From positions 310,001 through 374,000 of the forward strand of contig CAWCTX010000009.1 in NCBI GenBank assembly GCA_963798505.1: DNA of 64,000 bases. Direction: 5' to 3'. Source of the stretch: CAVWSM01 sp963798505 (GTDB taxonomy: Bacteria > Actinomycetota > Actinomycetes > Jiangellales > Jiangellaceae). Shown here piece after piece: positions 18,683 to 27,622 of the stretch. The notes below the pieces were generated by a model, which searched no databases, was not told the DNA's origin, and saw only the letters and a program-made list of their open reading frames with translations. Positions within the stretch are counted from its first letter, which is position 1. Each line of letters opens with the position of its first letter. The position numbers and the translations under genes were made by a program.

Positions 18683-19612
18683 TCAGCTCGCGAGGGTGTC
18701 GATGCGCCGGAGGATGACCCCCTCGCGCAGCGCCCACGGGCAGATCTCCAGCTGCTCCACCTCGAGCAGGTCCATCGCGGCCTCCGCGACCAACGCTCCG
18801 GCGAGGAGCTGCGGGGCCCTGGACGCCGAGACGCCGGGGAGCCCGGCCCGTTCGGCTGCCGACTTCCTGGCAAGGCTCGGGATGATCTCGGAGAGCCCGG
18901 CCTTATTGAGCACCCGGGTGACGTACATGCCCTCGGCTGCTGGTGCCGCCCCGCTCACTCGCGCCAGCGAGCGGAACGTCTTACTGGACCCGACGGACTT
19001 GTCCGGCGGTCCTTCGCGGAGCACCTGGCCGACGACCGTGCCCAGCTGTTGCCGGACGTATCGGCGCAGGGCGCGCACGCTGTCCTTCGACGGCGGGTCG
19101 CCGTCCAGCTGATCCCGGGTCAGCCGGCCGGCACCGAGCTGGAGGGATAGCGCCACGTCGGGGTCCTCGTCGATGCCGGAGGCGATCTCCAGGGACCCGC
19201 CCCCGATGTCGAGGCAGAGCAGCCGGCGCGAGGACCATCCGTACCAACGACGAACCGCGAGGAAGGTAAGTCGCGACTCGTCGGGTCCGGAGAGCACGTT
19301 GATGTCCTGCCCGACATCCTTGCGCAGGCGCGCCAGCACCTCGTCGCCATTGCGGGCGTCGCGGATCGCTGAGGTCGCAAAGGCGAGCACCTGCTCAGCT
19401 CCCTTGTCCTCCGCCAGCTCGAGCGCTTCGCGCACGAACGCCGTGAGTCGCTTGGCACCCGGCGCGTCTATCGCTCCCGTGCCGTCGAGAAGCTCGCTCA
19501 GGCGCAGCTCGGTCTTGTGGCTGAAGGCCGGCAATGGCCGGGCTCCGGGGTGCGCGTCGACCACGAGCAGGTGAACGGTGTTGGAGCCCATGTCGAGCAC
19601 GCCGAGCCGCAT
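18683..19612 (-). CDS. Ppx/GppA family exopolyphosphatase
   Basis: 309 residues, the short actinobacterial form without a C-terminal HD domain. The ASKHA phosphate loops are clear: LDMGSNTVHLLVVDA at the N-terminus, AFATSAIRDARNG, and CLDIGGGSLEIASGIDEDP. Such proteins degrade polyphosphate or hydrolyse pppGpp; mycobacterial counterparts act mainly on short polyphosphate. The gene lies 21 bases after the penicillin-binding protein gene on the same strand and may share its transcript. Confidence 0.93.
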   Translation of the reverse strand: MRLGVLDMGSNTVHLLVVDAHPGARPLPAFSHKTELRLSELLDGTGAIDAPGAKRLTAFVREALELAEDKGAEQVLAFATSAIRDARNGDEVLARLRKDVGQDINVLSGPDESRLTFLAVRRWYGWSSRRLLCLDIGGGSLEIASGIDEDPDVALSLQLGAGRLTRDQLDGDPPSKDSVRALRRYVRQQLGTVVGQVLREGPPDKSVGSSKTFRSLARVSGAAPAAEGMYVTRVLNKAGLSEIIPSLARKSAAERAGLPGVSASRAPQLLAGALVAEAAMDLLEVEQLEICPWALREGVILRRIDTLAS

Positions 19613-19633
19613 GTTGCGACGCTATCGCCCCGG

Positions 19634-21502
19634 CTACGGCAATGCCGACACGAAGCGCTCCGCCACCGGAAGGGCAGCACGCGCGCCGGACTCGCCGTCC
19701 TCGACGAGCACGGCGAAGGCGACGTCACCGCGGAAACCGATCAGCCAGGCATGGGTGCGCGGCGGGTTGTCGGTGCCGTACTCGGCGGTCCCGGTCTTGG
19801 CGAACACCTCGCCGTCGTCGCCCAGGCCCTCGGCGGTGCCGCGCATGACGGTCTGCCGCATCAGGTCGCGCAGCGGTCCGACGACCTCGGCGGGGAGAGC
19901 CGCGGGCGCCGCCGGACTGGTCCGCCCGGGCACGAGCACCGGCGGGCGCGGCTGCCCGCTGGCCACCGCCGCTGCGACGGTGGCCATCGCCAGCGGGCTG
20001 GCGAGCAGCCGGGACTGGCCGATCATCGCCGCGGCCTCGTCGACCTGGTCGGCGGGCTCCGGCACCGAGCCGCTGAACGCCGGAACGCCGAGGTCCCACT
20101 CGCCGCCGAGCCCGAACGCGCTCGCCTCCTGCGGCAGCGCTGAAGGCGGCAGCGCGTCGGTGAGCTGGACGAAGCTGGTGTTGCACGACTGCGCGAACGC
20201 GTCCTCGAACTGGCCGGACCCGAAGGACCCGAACTCGAAGTTCTTGAAGCTCTTGCCTCCCACGTTGATCGTCGGCGGGCAGGTCACCGCAGTCTGGGGT
20301 GTCACGCCGTTGCGGAGCAGGGCCGACGTGGTCACGACCTTCATGGTCGACCCCGGCGGGTACTGGCCGGTGAAGGCGCGGTTGTCCGACGGCTCCGGCG
20401 CGTTGCTCACCGCGAGCACGCCGCCGCTGTTCACGTCGATCGCGACGAGCGACGTGACCTTCTCGACTCCGAGCAGCGCTTGGTCTGCGGCGTCCTGCAC
20501 GGTGATGTCGAGCGTCGTCTGCAGCGGAGCACCGGGCGTCGGCGCCACCGTGACAAGCGGGTCGCCCACCGGCTCGTCGGTGTCGCGTTCGACGAGCCGC
20601 ACCGTAAAGCCCGGCGTGCCGGCCAGCTGCTGCTGGTAGGTCCGCTGGAGGCCTCCGGTACCGAGTAGGTCGACCGGCGAGGCGGTCGGGCCGGCCTCGG
20701 TGAGCAGTTCCTCGGTCGCGGGGCCGACGGCACCCACCACGCCCCTGGCGAAGCTGCTGGTGGGCGCCAAGGAACGGGTTCCCTCGCGCGCCTGCACGCC
20801 GGGCAGGTCGAGCAACCCGGCGACGGCCCGATAGTGCGGCTCCCGCAGTGTGATGGCCTCGACGAAGTGGTCCGGCTGGGCCGCCGCGACCTGCTGCGCC
20901 ATCCGCGCCGGGTCGACCTGAGCAGCGGTCTGCAGGGCGGCGTAGACCTCCGCCGGATTCGTCATGTCCTTGGGGACGACGCCTACCGTGACGACCGGCC
21001 GGTCCTCGGTGATCGGTCGGCCCTGCCGATCAAGGATCGACGCCCTGACCGGGAGCGCCCGCTCACGGCTGAGGCGGGTCTGGGCGGTGAGGGCTGGATG
21101 CACGATGGCCGGCGACCACTCGACCTTCCACGCCACGTCGTCCGCCTCCCCCTGCCTGACCGCCGTGAGCTGGGCGACGTAGGTCCAGTCGCCGGCCGAC
21201 CGCAGCGACAGCGTCACGTCGTACGGCATCGTGCAGGGCTCCTCGTCCTCGCAACCCGCGATGTCGCCGGGTTTCGTGGCGAGCCCGGTCACCGCAAGCC
21301 GTTCCGAGGTCTCCTGCAGCACGGGGAGGGCTGCCGTGGGGTCAGTGGTCGCTGCCGCGGCGGCCTCGAGCTCGCCGCCCGTCCACGCATCCAGAAACGT
21401 CCGGGCCGCGGCGGCCGCATCCTCCTTGTCGTCATTGCCGTCGCCGCCGCAGCCGGACAACAGCAAGCCACCGGCGAGCAAGGCAAAGAGCAGACGACGC
21501 AT
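19634..21502 (-). CDS. Penicillin-binding lipoprotein (class B PBP with MecA-type N-terminal domain)
   Basis: 622 residues from ATG 21502. Lipoprotein signal with lipobox LSGC (Cys18), an NTF2-like MecA_N domain (about 25-140), a PBP dimerisation domain, then the transpeptidase domain with S385-TMK, S439-CN and K569-TG. All three active-site motifs are intact, so it should be a working D,D-transpeptidase on the outer membrane face, comparable to the PBP-lipo group of mycobacteria. The frame stays open far upstream but that text is shadow of 21557-22318. Followed closely by ppx. Confidence 0.93.
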   Translation of the reverse strand: MRRLLFALLAGGLLLSGCGGDGNDDKEDAAAAARTFLDAWTGGELEAAAAATTDPTAALPVLQETSERLAVTGLATKPGDIAGCEDEEPCTMPYDVTLSLRSAGDWTYVAQLTAVRQGEADDVAWKVEWSPAIVHPALTAQTRLSRERALPVRASILDRQGRPITEDRPVVTVGVVPKDMTNPAEVYAALQTAAQVDPARMAQQVAAAQPDHFVEAITLREPHYRAVAGLLDLPGVQAREGTRSLAPTSSFARGVVGAVGPATEELLTEAGPTASPVDLLGTGGLQRTYQQQLAGTPGFTVRLVERDTDEPVGDPLVTVAPTPGAPLQTTLDITVQDAADQALLGVEKVTSLVAIDVNSGGVLAVSNAPEPSDNRAFTGQYPPGSTMKVVTTSALLRNGVTPQTAVTCPPTINVGGKSFKNFEFGSFGSGQFEDAFAQSCNTSFVQLTDALPPSALPQEASAFGLGGEWDLGVPAFSGSVPEPADQVDEAAAMIGQSRLLASPLAMATVAAAVASGQPRPPVLVPGRTSPAAPAALPAEVVGPLRDLMRQTVMRGTAEGLGDDGEVFAKTGTAEYGTDNPPRTHAWLIGFRGDVAFAVLVEDGESGARAALPVAERFVSALP

Positions 21503-21556
21503 GCCTCTAGGAGACCATGGGCGGACCAGTGCCGACGACGAGGTTAGCCTTGGCGT

Positions 21557-22318
21557 GTGCCAGAGGTGCCCCTCGACTTTCCTCGTGCGTGGGTGGAGTT
21601 CGTCGATCCCGGCGATGCCGACCAGGTGTTTCGCTGCGACCTGACCTGGCTGACGTCGCGCTGGACGTGCATCTTCGGCCAGGGCTGCGCCGGCATCTAC
21701 GCAGACCGCCCCGACGATGGCTGCTGCACTTTGGGCGCGCACTTCTCCGACAAGGCCGACGTCAAGCGGGTCAAAGGCTATGTCCAGCAGCTCACCGACG
21801 ACGACTGGCAGCATCGCGCCGAGGGACGCAAGAACGGCTGGACCGAGCGTGACGACGAGGGCGCGCGCAAGACCCGCGTCCACGACGGCGCGTGCATCTT
21901 CCTCAACCGCCCAGGCTTCGCTGGCGGCTCTGGGTGCGCGCTGCACGCCTTTGCGCTGAAGTCCGGACTGCACCCGGTGCAGACCAAGCCCGACGTGTGC
22001 TGGCAGCTCCCGATCCGGCGCACCTACCGCAATGTCAAGCGAGCTGATGACACCGAATACCTCGAGATCTCCATCGCCGAGTACGACCGCCGTGGCTGGG
22101 GTCCCGGCGGGCACGAGCTCGACTGGTACTGCTCGGGCAACACCGAGGCGCACGTCGGCCGCGAGCCTGTCTATCTGTCCAACGCGTACGAGCTCACCGA
22201 GCTGATGGGCGAGCCGGCCTATCGGGAGCTTGCGCGGCTGTGCGCCGACCACGTGGCCGCCAAGCAGCGGCTCGCCCCGCACCCGGCGGATCCGGGGCAA
22301 GCTCCCCGTCACGGGTGA
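21557..22318 (+). CDS. Cysteine-rich protein, possible metal-binding (YkgJ/DUF3109-like)
   Basis: 253 residues with no signal peptide. Cysteines fall in motifs: FGQGCAGIYA, DGCCTLGAHF, GACIFLN and GSGCALHAFA, spaced as in small iron/zinc-chelating domain proteins of the YkgJ/DUF3109 type, though I cannot confirm membership. A further CSGNTEAH lies near the C-terminus. GTG start at 21557. The stop overlaps the GTG of the methyltransferase gene (GTGA), so the two are translated in step and probably act together; what they act on is unknown. Confidence 0.7.
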   Translation: MPEVPLDFPRAWVEFVDPGDADQVFRCDLTWLTSRWTCIFGQGCAGIYADRPDDGCCTLGAHFSDKADVKRVKGYVQQLTDDDWQHRAEGRKNGWTERDDEGARKTRVHDGACIFLNRPGFAGGSGCALHAFALKSGLHPVQTKPDVCWQLPIRRTYRNVKRADDTEYLEISIAEYDRRGWGPGGHELDWYCSGNTEAHVGREPVYLSNAYELTELMGEPAYRELARLCADHVAAKQRLAPHPADPGQAPRHG

Positions 22319-23040
22319 GCCGCGCTGCGCCACGGCCGCCCGCGGGCCGGCCGATCCCCAGCCCGAACATCTGGCACCACCCCGACATCTATGAGCTGCT
22401 CAACGAGGCGGCCGACCCTGACGGGCTCGTCGGCTCGGCGTTGCGCGAGGTCGCGCCGTGGGCCGGGGGGACGGTCGTCGACGTCGGGTGCGGGACGGGC
22501 TTCCACCTGCCTGCGTACGCGGAGAAGGCGGTCGCGGTCGTCGGTGTGGAGCCGCACCCGGAGCTCGTGGAGCGCGCGCGGCGGCGATGCGCCTCGCTGC
22601 CTTCGGTGCGCGTGGTGAGGTCCGGCGCCGAATCGCTGCCGCTTGCCGACCGCTCGGCAGATGCGGTGCACGCGAGGTGGGCGTACTTCTTCGGGCCGGG
22701 CTGTGAGCCAGGCATCGCCGAAGCCTTCCGCGTTCTGCGTCCCGGAGGGGTGCTCGCGGTCGTGGACGTCGACCTGCTTGGCAACGGGTACGGCGCGTGG
22801 TTCCGCGCGGCCTGGCCGCACGTGGACGCGCAGCGAGTGGAGCAGTTCTGGGCGGGGCTTGGCTTTCGGACGCGGCGGCTGCCGGTGCAATGGGTCTTCG
22901 AGGAGCGGGCGGCACTCGAAGCCGTACTCTCCATCGAGTTTCCGGCGAACGTGGCGCGGTCGGTGATCGCCTCGACCCCGGGTCTCACGGTGGACGTCCC
23001 GACGGTTGTCCGCTGGCGTGCTGCGGGTGCACTGGTGTGA
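22315..23040 (+). CDS. Class I SAM-dependent methyltransferase
   Basis: 241 residues if read from GTG 22315, which overlaps the preceding stop. Motif I is VVDVGCGTGFHLPAYA, followed by the acidic VGVEPHPELVERAR, a post-I region SLPLADRSADAVHARW and EAFRVLRPGGVLAVVDVD (motif III). This is the UbiE/Methyltransf_11 type; the substrate is open. Coupled to the Cys-rich gene. Its last 56 bases overlap, on the opposite strand, the end of the LuxR-type regulator. Confidence 0.87.
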   Translation: MSRAAPRPPAGRPIPSPNIWHHPDIYELLNEAADPDGLVGSALREVAPWAGGTVVDVGCGTGFHLPAYAEKAVAVVGVEPHPELVERARRRCASLPSVRVVRSGAESLPLADRSADAVHARWAYFFGPGCEPGIAEAFRVLRPGGVLAVVDVDLLGNGYGAWFRAAWPHVDAQRVEQFWAGLGFRTRRLPVQWVFEERAALEAVLSIEFPANVARSVIASTPGLTVDVPTVVRWRAAGALV

Positions 23041-25684
23041 GGCGTCTGGTCAGCTCGCTGCGAGAACGAACGCCGAGCTTGCGATAGATCCGGCTGAGGT
23101 TCGCCTCCACCGTCTTGACGGCCAGACTGGTCACAGCGGCGACCTCGCGGTTGGTGTGACCGGACACCACAAGCTCGGCGATCCGGGCCTCGGTGGCGGT
23201 CAGCTGCCCGCCAGTGCCGCCACCCGTGCGCCTTAGTTCGGCCATCGCTCGCCGGTGCCAAGGCTTGGCGTCGATGGCCTCGAACAGCGCGGCGCTCTCC
23301 AGGAGACTCCGCCGCGCATCGCCGCGACGGCGCAGCCGACGCTGAGCCATCCCCAGCCACAGCAGCGTACGAGCTCGCTCCTTCGCCACCGGCTTGAGCT
23401 CATGGAGGGGCAAGGCCTGGTTGAGCAGCGACTCGGCTTCGTCTGCACGGCTCGCGTGCAAGGCAAGCACAGCCTGGCAGCGAAGGGCCGCCGCGTCATC
23501 GTTGGGCGAGTGGAGTTGGTCGTTGTCGACGAGCTCGGCGAACAGCTCGGTCACCGCTCGCGCGCGGTCGGTGTCGCCCGCGAGCAGGGCCATCTCGACG
23601 GCGTCGCAGTGCCAGCGCAGGAAGGCCGCTGGGTGTCGCGCGTGCATCGCGGAGGTCTGCCCGATGAGGAATTCACCCACCGCCAAGTCCACCCGCCCCG
23701 CGGTGAGGAGCGCGCGCTGCAGGACGGCGGCGGACTTGGTCGCGTACAGGACGTCGCCCTCGTGCATCGACGTCTTGAAGCCCCCCTCCGCCGTCTCGAT
23801 GGCGACCGCACACTCATCCGTGTCGGCCTCGACCAGCGCCTGGATGAAACTGTTAGGCCCGTCCTTTCCAGCTTGCGATAGCTGTGCGCGGTCGGCGTAC
23901 GCCCGCGCTGCTCGCCGGTCGCCCAGGCGCTCAGCTGCTTCGGCGAGGTATTCGGCGCACTGCGCGACCAGCGCGTAGTCGCCGTTCTCATCTGCCGTGT
24001 CCATCAGCGGCCTGAGCAGTGTCATCACGGGTTCGCAGTCGTCCATCCAGAACGACATGAGCGCTGCGGTGGTTCGGACGCTCTTCATCACCGGCTGGTC
24101 CGGCGGCTCCTGCTGGATCCAGGATCGCGCTAAGCCTTCGTCGTACCGCCCGAGTTGTCGACTGACACTCACGATCATGGACCGCGCATAGCTCCGGACG
24201 GTGAGGTCAGGTGACTCGACGAGGTCGCCGTAGAGGGCGAGCGCCTCCTCGAACCGTCCGCCGACGACGGTCAGGTCGGCCAAGGCCAGCTTGGCCTCCG
24301 GGTCACCGCCGCTGTCGCGCAACGCCTGCTCGGCAAAGGCGCGTGACCGATGCACGTCCTGGCCGGCGGCGTCGACGAGCTCCAGAAGCGCCGCCCCTCT
24401 GGTCGGCCCCGGCGGCAGCACGTCAACGAGTGGGGTGAGAACGGCCTCGGCGCGCGCCCTGTCGCCCGACCGAACGAAGCACCTGCCCGCATTGAGGAGG
24501 CGATCCACAGGCGATGCGGTCTCGCCGACAGGGGTCAGTCGAGCGCTCTTCTCCCAGAGCGCGCCTGCGGCGGCCGTCGCTCCTCGACGCTCTGCCTCCT
24601 GCGCCGCGGCCGCGATCTCTGCGGCCACGTCGGAATCGGGAGTCGTCGTCGCCAGCGCCAGATGCCGCGCCCGGTCGACGCTGTCGCCCGCCTGCGCGGC
24701 GAGCACGCGGTGCACGTCGATCCGTTCGCGGTCGGTCAGCTGCTTGTATGCCAGGGAGGCGAACAGTGGGTGGGCGAAGCGGACGTGGCCGCCAATGATC
24801 TGCGCGATGTCGGGCGGCACGTCGAGCGCTGTCAGCTCCGACTCGGTGAGGGTGGGCTCCGACGCACGCCCGGCCGCTGCGCGCCCGAGCAGCCGCATGC
24901 TCTTCGCAGAGACGGTCTGGAGGCGAGCCTGCACCGCGCCAGCAACAGAGTCCGGGACAACCAGTGCGGGGCTAAGCAGGTCGGCGTTGTGGCTCGCCCT
25001 CGCCAAGGACAGCGCCGACAACGGATTTCCTTGTGCGGCTGTCACAACCCGGTTCAGGTGTTCAGCGGAGAGCGCGATGCCGGCCGAGCGGATCAGCTGG
25101 GCGATCGCGTCCGCTTCCAGCGGGCCTAGCCTCATGAGGCAGCTGTCGTCGGGCACAAGTCCTGCCGTTGGCTCTCGACAACCGGAGATCACCGCCACCG
25201 GCGCGTCGCCGAAGCGGCGCAGTGCCCACGTGATCGCCTCGTGCGAGGCCAGGTCCATCCAGTGGACGTCATCGAGCTGGAGCAGCACAGACCGACGACG
25301 AGCGAGCCCCAGAACGATCGTGCGCACGGCTAGCCCGACGGCGAGGCGGTCGTAACCGGTGCTCGGAGCGCTGCGACGCAGCAGGGCGACCTCAAGCGCG
25401 GCCCGCTGCGGCTCGGGCAAGCCCGGCAGCTGATCGTCCACGATCGGGTCGAGCAGATCGACAAGGGCCGAGAACGGCAGATCCACGTCGCCCTCGGCCG
25501 AGGAGCTGGTCAGCGTGAGGACGTCTGCATCTCGCGCTTCGACCGCCGCCGCGCGCAGCAGCGCCGTCTTGCCGATGCCCGGGCCCCCGACCACTTGAAG
25601 TGACCGTGGCTCCGGGAGTGCGCTGAGCACTGATCGGCAGCGGCCAAGCTCCGCGTCGCGGCCCCACAACCCGGCCGAACCCAC
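22985..25684 (-). CDS. Large LuxR-family (LAL) transcriptional regulator with AAA ATPase domain
   Basis: 899 residues. The N-terminus carries the AAA_16 domain, Walker A VGGPGIGKTALLRA near residue 33 and Walker B LLQLDDVHWMD; the middle 450 residues are TPR-like helices (many Ala/Leu repeats); the last about 60 residues are a LuxR HTH (LTATEARIAELVVSGHTNREVA, VKTVEANLSRIYRKLGV). LAL regulators sense small ligands and activate neighbouring operons. GTG start at 25684. Divergent from the M1 peptidase gene (136-base gap), a possible target. Confidence 0.93.
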   Translation of the reverse strand: MGSAGLWGRDAELGRCRSVLSALPEPRSLQVVGGPGIGKTALLRAAAVEARDADVLTLTSSSAEGDVDLPFSALVDLLDPIVDDQLPGLPEPQRAALEVALLRRSAPSTGYDRLAVGLAVRTIVLGLARRRSVLLQLDDVHWMDLASHEAITWALRRFGDAPVAVISGCREPTAGLVPDDSCLMRLGPLEADAIAQLIRSAGIALSAEHLNRVVTAAQGNPLSALSLARASHNADLLSPALVVPDSVAGAVQARLQTVSAKSMRLLGRAAAGRASEPTLTESELTALDVPPDIAQIIGGHVRFAHPLFASLAYKQLTDRERIDVHRVLAAQAGDSVDRARHLALATTTPDSDVAAEIAAAAQEAERRGATAAAGALWEKSARLTPVGETASPVDRLLNAGRCFVRSGDRARAEAVLTPLVDVLPPGPTRGAALLELVDAAGQDVHRSRAFAEQALRDSGGDPEAKLALADLTVVGGRFEEALALYGDLVESPDLTVRSYARSMIVSVSRQLGRYDEGLARSWIQQEPPDQPVMKSVRTTAALMSFWMDDCEPVMTLLRPLMDTADENGDYALVAQCAEYLAEAAERLGDRRAARAYADRAQLSQAGKDGPNSFIQALVEADTDECAVAIETAEGGFKTSMHEGDVLYATKSAAVLQRALLTAGRVDLAVGEFLIGQTSAMHARHPAAFLRWHCDAVEMALLAGDTDRARAVTELFAELVDNDQLHSPNDDAAALRCQAVLALHASRADEAESLLNQALPLHELKPVAKERARTLLWLGMAQRRLRRRGDARRSLLESAALFEAIDAKPWHRRAMAELRRTGGGTGGQLTATEARIAELVVSGHTNREVAAVTSLAVKTVEANLSRIYRKLGVRSRSELTRRLTPVHPQHASGQPSGRPP

Positions 25685-25820
25685 GCCGCCAGTCTGGCGA
25701 ACCCGCGCGGTGATTGCCCGCCGACCTCGTCAAGTCGGTGACAAGGGTTATCCCGGATTCGTCGGCCGGGCACCACGGCCAGGCTCGGGGCAGTGGACCC
25801 GACGAGCGGAAGGACGTGTT

Positions 25821-27338
25821 ATGGAGCGAAACCAGACGCCGACATCGAGAGGGTCAGGTTGGTGGCCGCAGATCGGTGCGGGGGTCGTGGCGGCGTCCCT
25901 CGTTGCCCTGGGGCTGCCCGCTGCGGCTGGCGCTGACGACTCCGGGCGGAATTGCGTCGCGGGGGCGCCGGGCGTTGGCGACCCGTACTTTCCCACGCAC
26001 GGGAATGGTGGCTACGACGTGAGCAACTACGACATCGCTGCACGCTACGACCCGGCCAGCGACGTGCTCGTCGGTGACACGAAGATCCGCGCTCGCGCCG
26101 AGATGCGGTTGTGCTCGTTCAACCTCGACCTGCACGGGCTGGACGTCCACTCGGTTGCAGTCGATGGGCGGGGGCCACCTGGACCCGTGCAGGTGACGAG
26201 CTGATCGTCACGCCCGGCAAGCCGTTGAACAAGGGGAAGTTCGACGTACGCGTCACCTATTCAGGGGTCCCAGGGTTGTCAGCCGACGGCTTCTCCGGCT
26301 TCGCGCACACGCCCGACGGCGCGGCTACTTTCGGCGAGCCGGAGAATGCCAAGTTCTGGTTCCCCGCCAACGAACACCCCATCGACAAGGCGGCCTACAC
26401 GTTCCGTATCACGGTGCCGCCGGGCTACACGGCCATCGCAAACGGCGTGCCTGCAGGCGAACGTCGCGGCAAGGACGGGTGGACGACATTCACCTGGGAT
26501 GCGCAAGAGCCGATGGTCTCCTATGCGAGCGGCATCGCGATCGACAACAACTGGGACGTGAGCACCTGGCGCTTGCGCGGCATCCAGGGTCTCGATGCCG
26601 TCGATGCCGACCTCGGCGGTGACCACGCGGCTTCGCGCGGCGATAGACGCGTCCCTCGCCGAGCAGCCACGAATGATCGACTTCCTCGGCGACTTCTTCG
26701 GTCCCTATCCGTTCCGCGCAGCGGGCGGCATCGTCGACCCCGACCTGCCCAGCGGGTTCGATACGCAGACACGACCGCTGTACTGGAGCGGATTCTGGCT
26801 GGACGAGAACGACGAGGTGTCGGAGGTCGCCGGCGAGACAGTCGTCCTTCACGAGATCGCACACCAATGGGTGGGTGACAGCGTCTCACTCGAGCGGTGG
26901 CAGCACCTCTGGCTCAGCGAGGGCTGGGCCACATACACCGAAATGATGTGGGCGGACGCAAACGACCAGGCTTGGGTCTTCCCCCTGATCCCGATCGCCA
27001 CAGGCACAGTCGCCGAGCTGGCACGCGTTGCGTACGACGCCTTCCCCGCCGACCACATCTTCTGGAACTACACGATCGGCGACCCCGGCCCGGACAACCT
27101 GTTCCGGCTCGCGACGGCGCTGAGGGGCGCCATAGCGTTGCAGGTGCTCCGAGAGACGGTCGGTGAGTCTGCGTTCAGCAAGATTGCCCGCCAGTGGTAC
27201 GGGCAGAACAAGGGCGGCAACGTGACGACCGACGACCTCATCCGCCTCGCGGAGAGAGTCTCCGGCCAGCAGCTCGACGACCTCTTCCACACCTGGCTAT
27301 TCACGACCGAGAAGCCATTCCTCGCTCCCCTGCCCTGA
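25821..27338 (+). pseudogene. Secreted M1-family zinc metallopeptidase, two frameshifts
   Basis: From ATG 25821 a signal peptide (IGAGVVAASLVALGLPAAAGADD) leads into the M1 N-terminal beta domain. At the G run 26170-26174 one base seems missing; the next frame continues ATWTRAGDELIVTPGKPLNKG to about 26600, where one extra base moves it into the final frame. This holds the zinc site HEIAHQW with the downstream Glu in LSEGWATY and the C-terminal helices. Restored length is about 505 residues, the short secreted form without the ERAP1-like domain. Catalytic residues are intact. Ends 5 bases before a strong hairpin. Confidence 0.83.
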
Positions 27339-27342
27339 CGAG

Positions 27343-27381
27343 ATGCCCAGCACCCGCGGTCCGTCCGCGGGTGCTGGGCAT
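27343..27381 (+). terminator. Strong hairpin terminator after the M1 peptidase gene
   Basis: A perfect 17-bp stem (ATGCCCAGCACCCGCGG at 27343-27359 against 27365-27381) with a 5-base loop TCCGT begins 5 bases after the stop codon. No T-run follows, as is usual in GC-rich actinomycetes. The right arm is also the first part of the direct repeat described at 27364. Confidence 0.85.
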
Positions 27382-27415
27382 GCTTCTGGCAAAGCCTCCG
27401 CCAGACCAGCTGCGC
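27364..27415 (+). repeat. Left copy of an imperfect 52-bp direct repeat (remnant of a radA start)
   Basis: Aligned with 29498-29548 by eye, 43 of 52 positions match with one single-base gap: shared blocks are TCCGCGGGTG, GGCATGCTTC, GGCA, GCCTCC, GACCAGC and GCGC. In the right copy this is the ribosome-site region and first codons of radA (ATG GCC TCC). In the left copy the ATG is AAA, and the same frame reads KASARPAAHAG then stops, so it looks like a dead radA 5' end. Confidence 0.75.
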
Positions 27416-27523
27416 ACGCTGGTTAGCTGGCGGGTTCGCACCTTGCCGACTTGCCGAAACCGCCCACATCGCCCGGGGTCTGCGGACTAGGGTGAAAGCC
27501 GGGGATCCGAGGGGGGAATCTCT

Positions 27524-27622
27524 ATGCCGATAATGTTTTGCCGTCGTCACGCGGCGGATCGATTCGACCTCTTCAGGCTGGGATTTGCTTCCGGGCGAGG
27601 GGTTGTGACATGCGAGCGATAA
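27524..27622 (+). CDS. Possible 32-codon leader ORF overlapping the fusion gene
   Basis: ATG at 27524 lies 7 bases after a GGGGGG run, a better ribosome site than that of most genes here. The 32-residue product (starts MPIMFCRRHAADRF) resembles nothing I know. It ends with TAA at 27620-27622, 13 bases inside the fusion gene that starts at 27610 in another frame, so it could couple translation. It may equally be chance, or the wrong frame of an undetected N-terminal extension. Confidence 0.25.
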   Translation: MPIMFCRRHAADRFDLFRLGFASGRGVVTCER

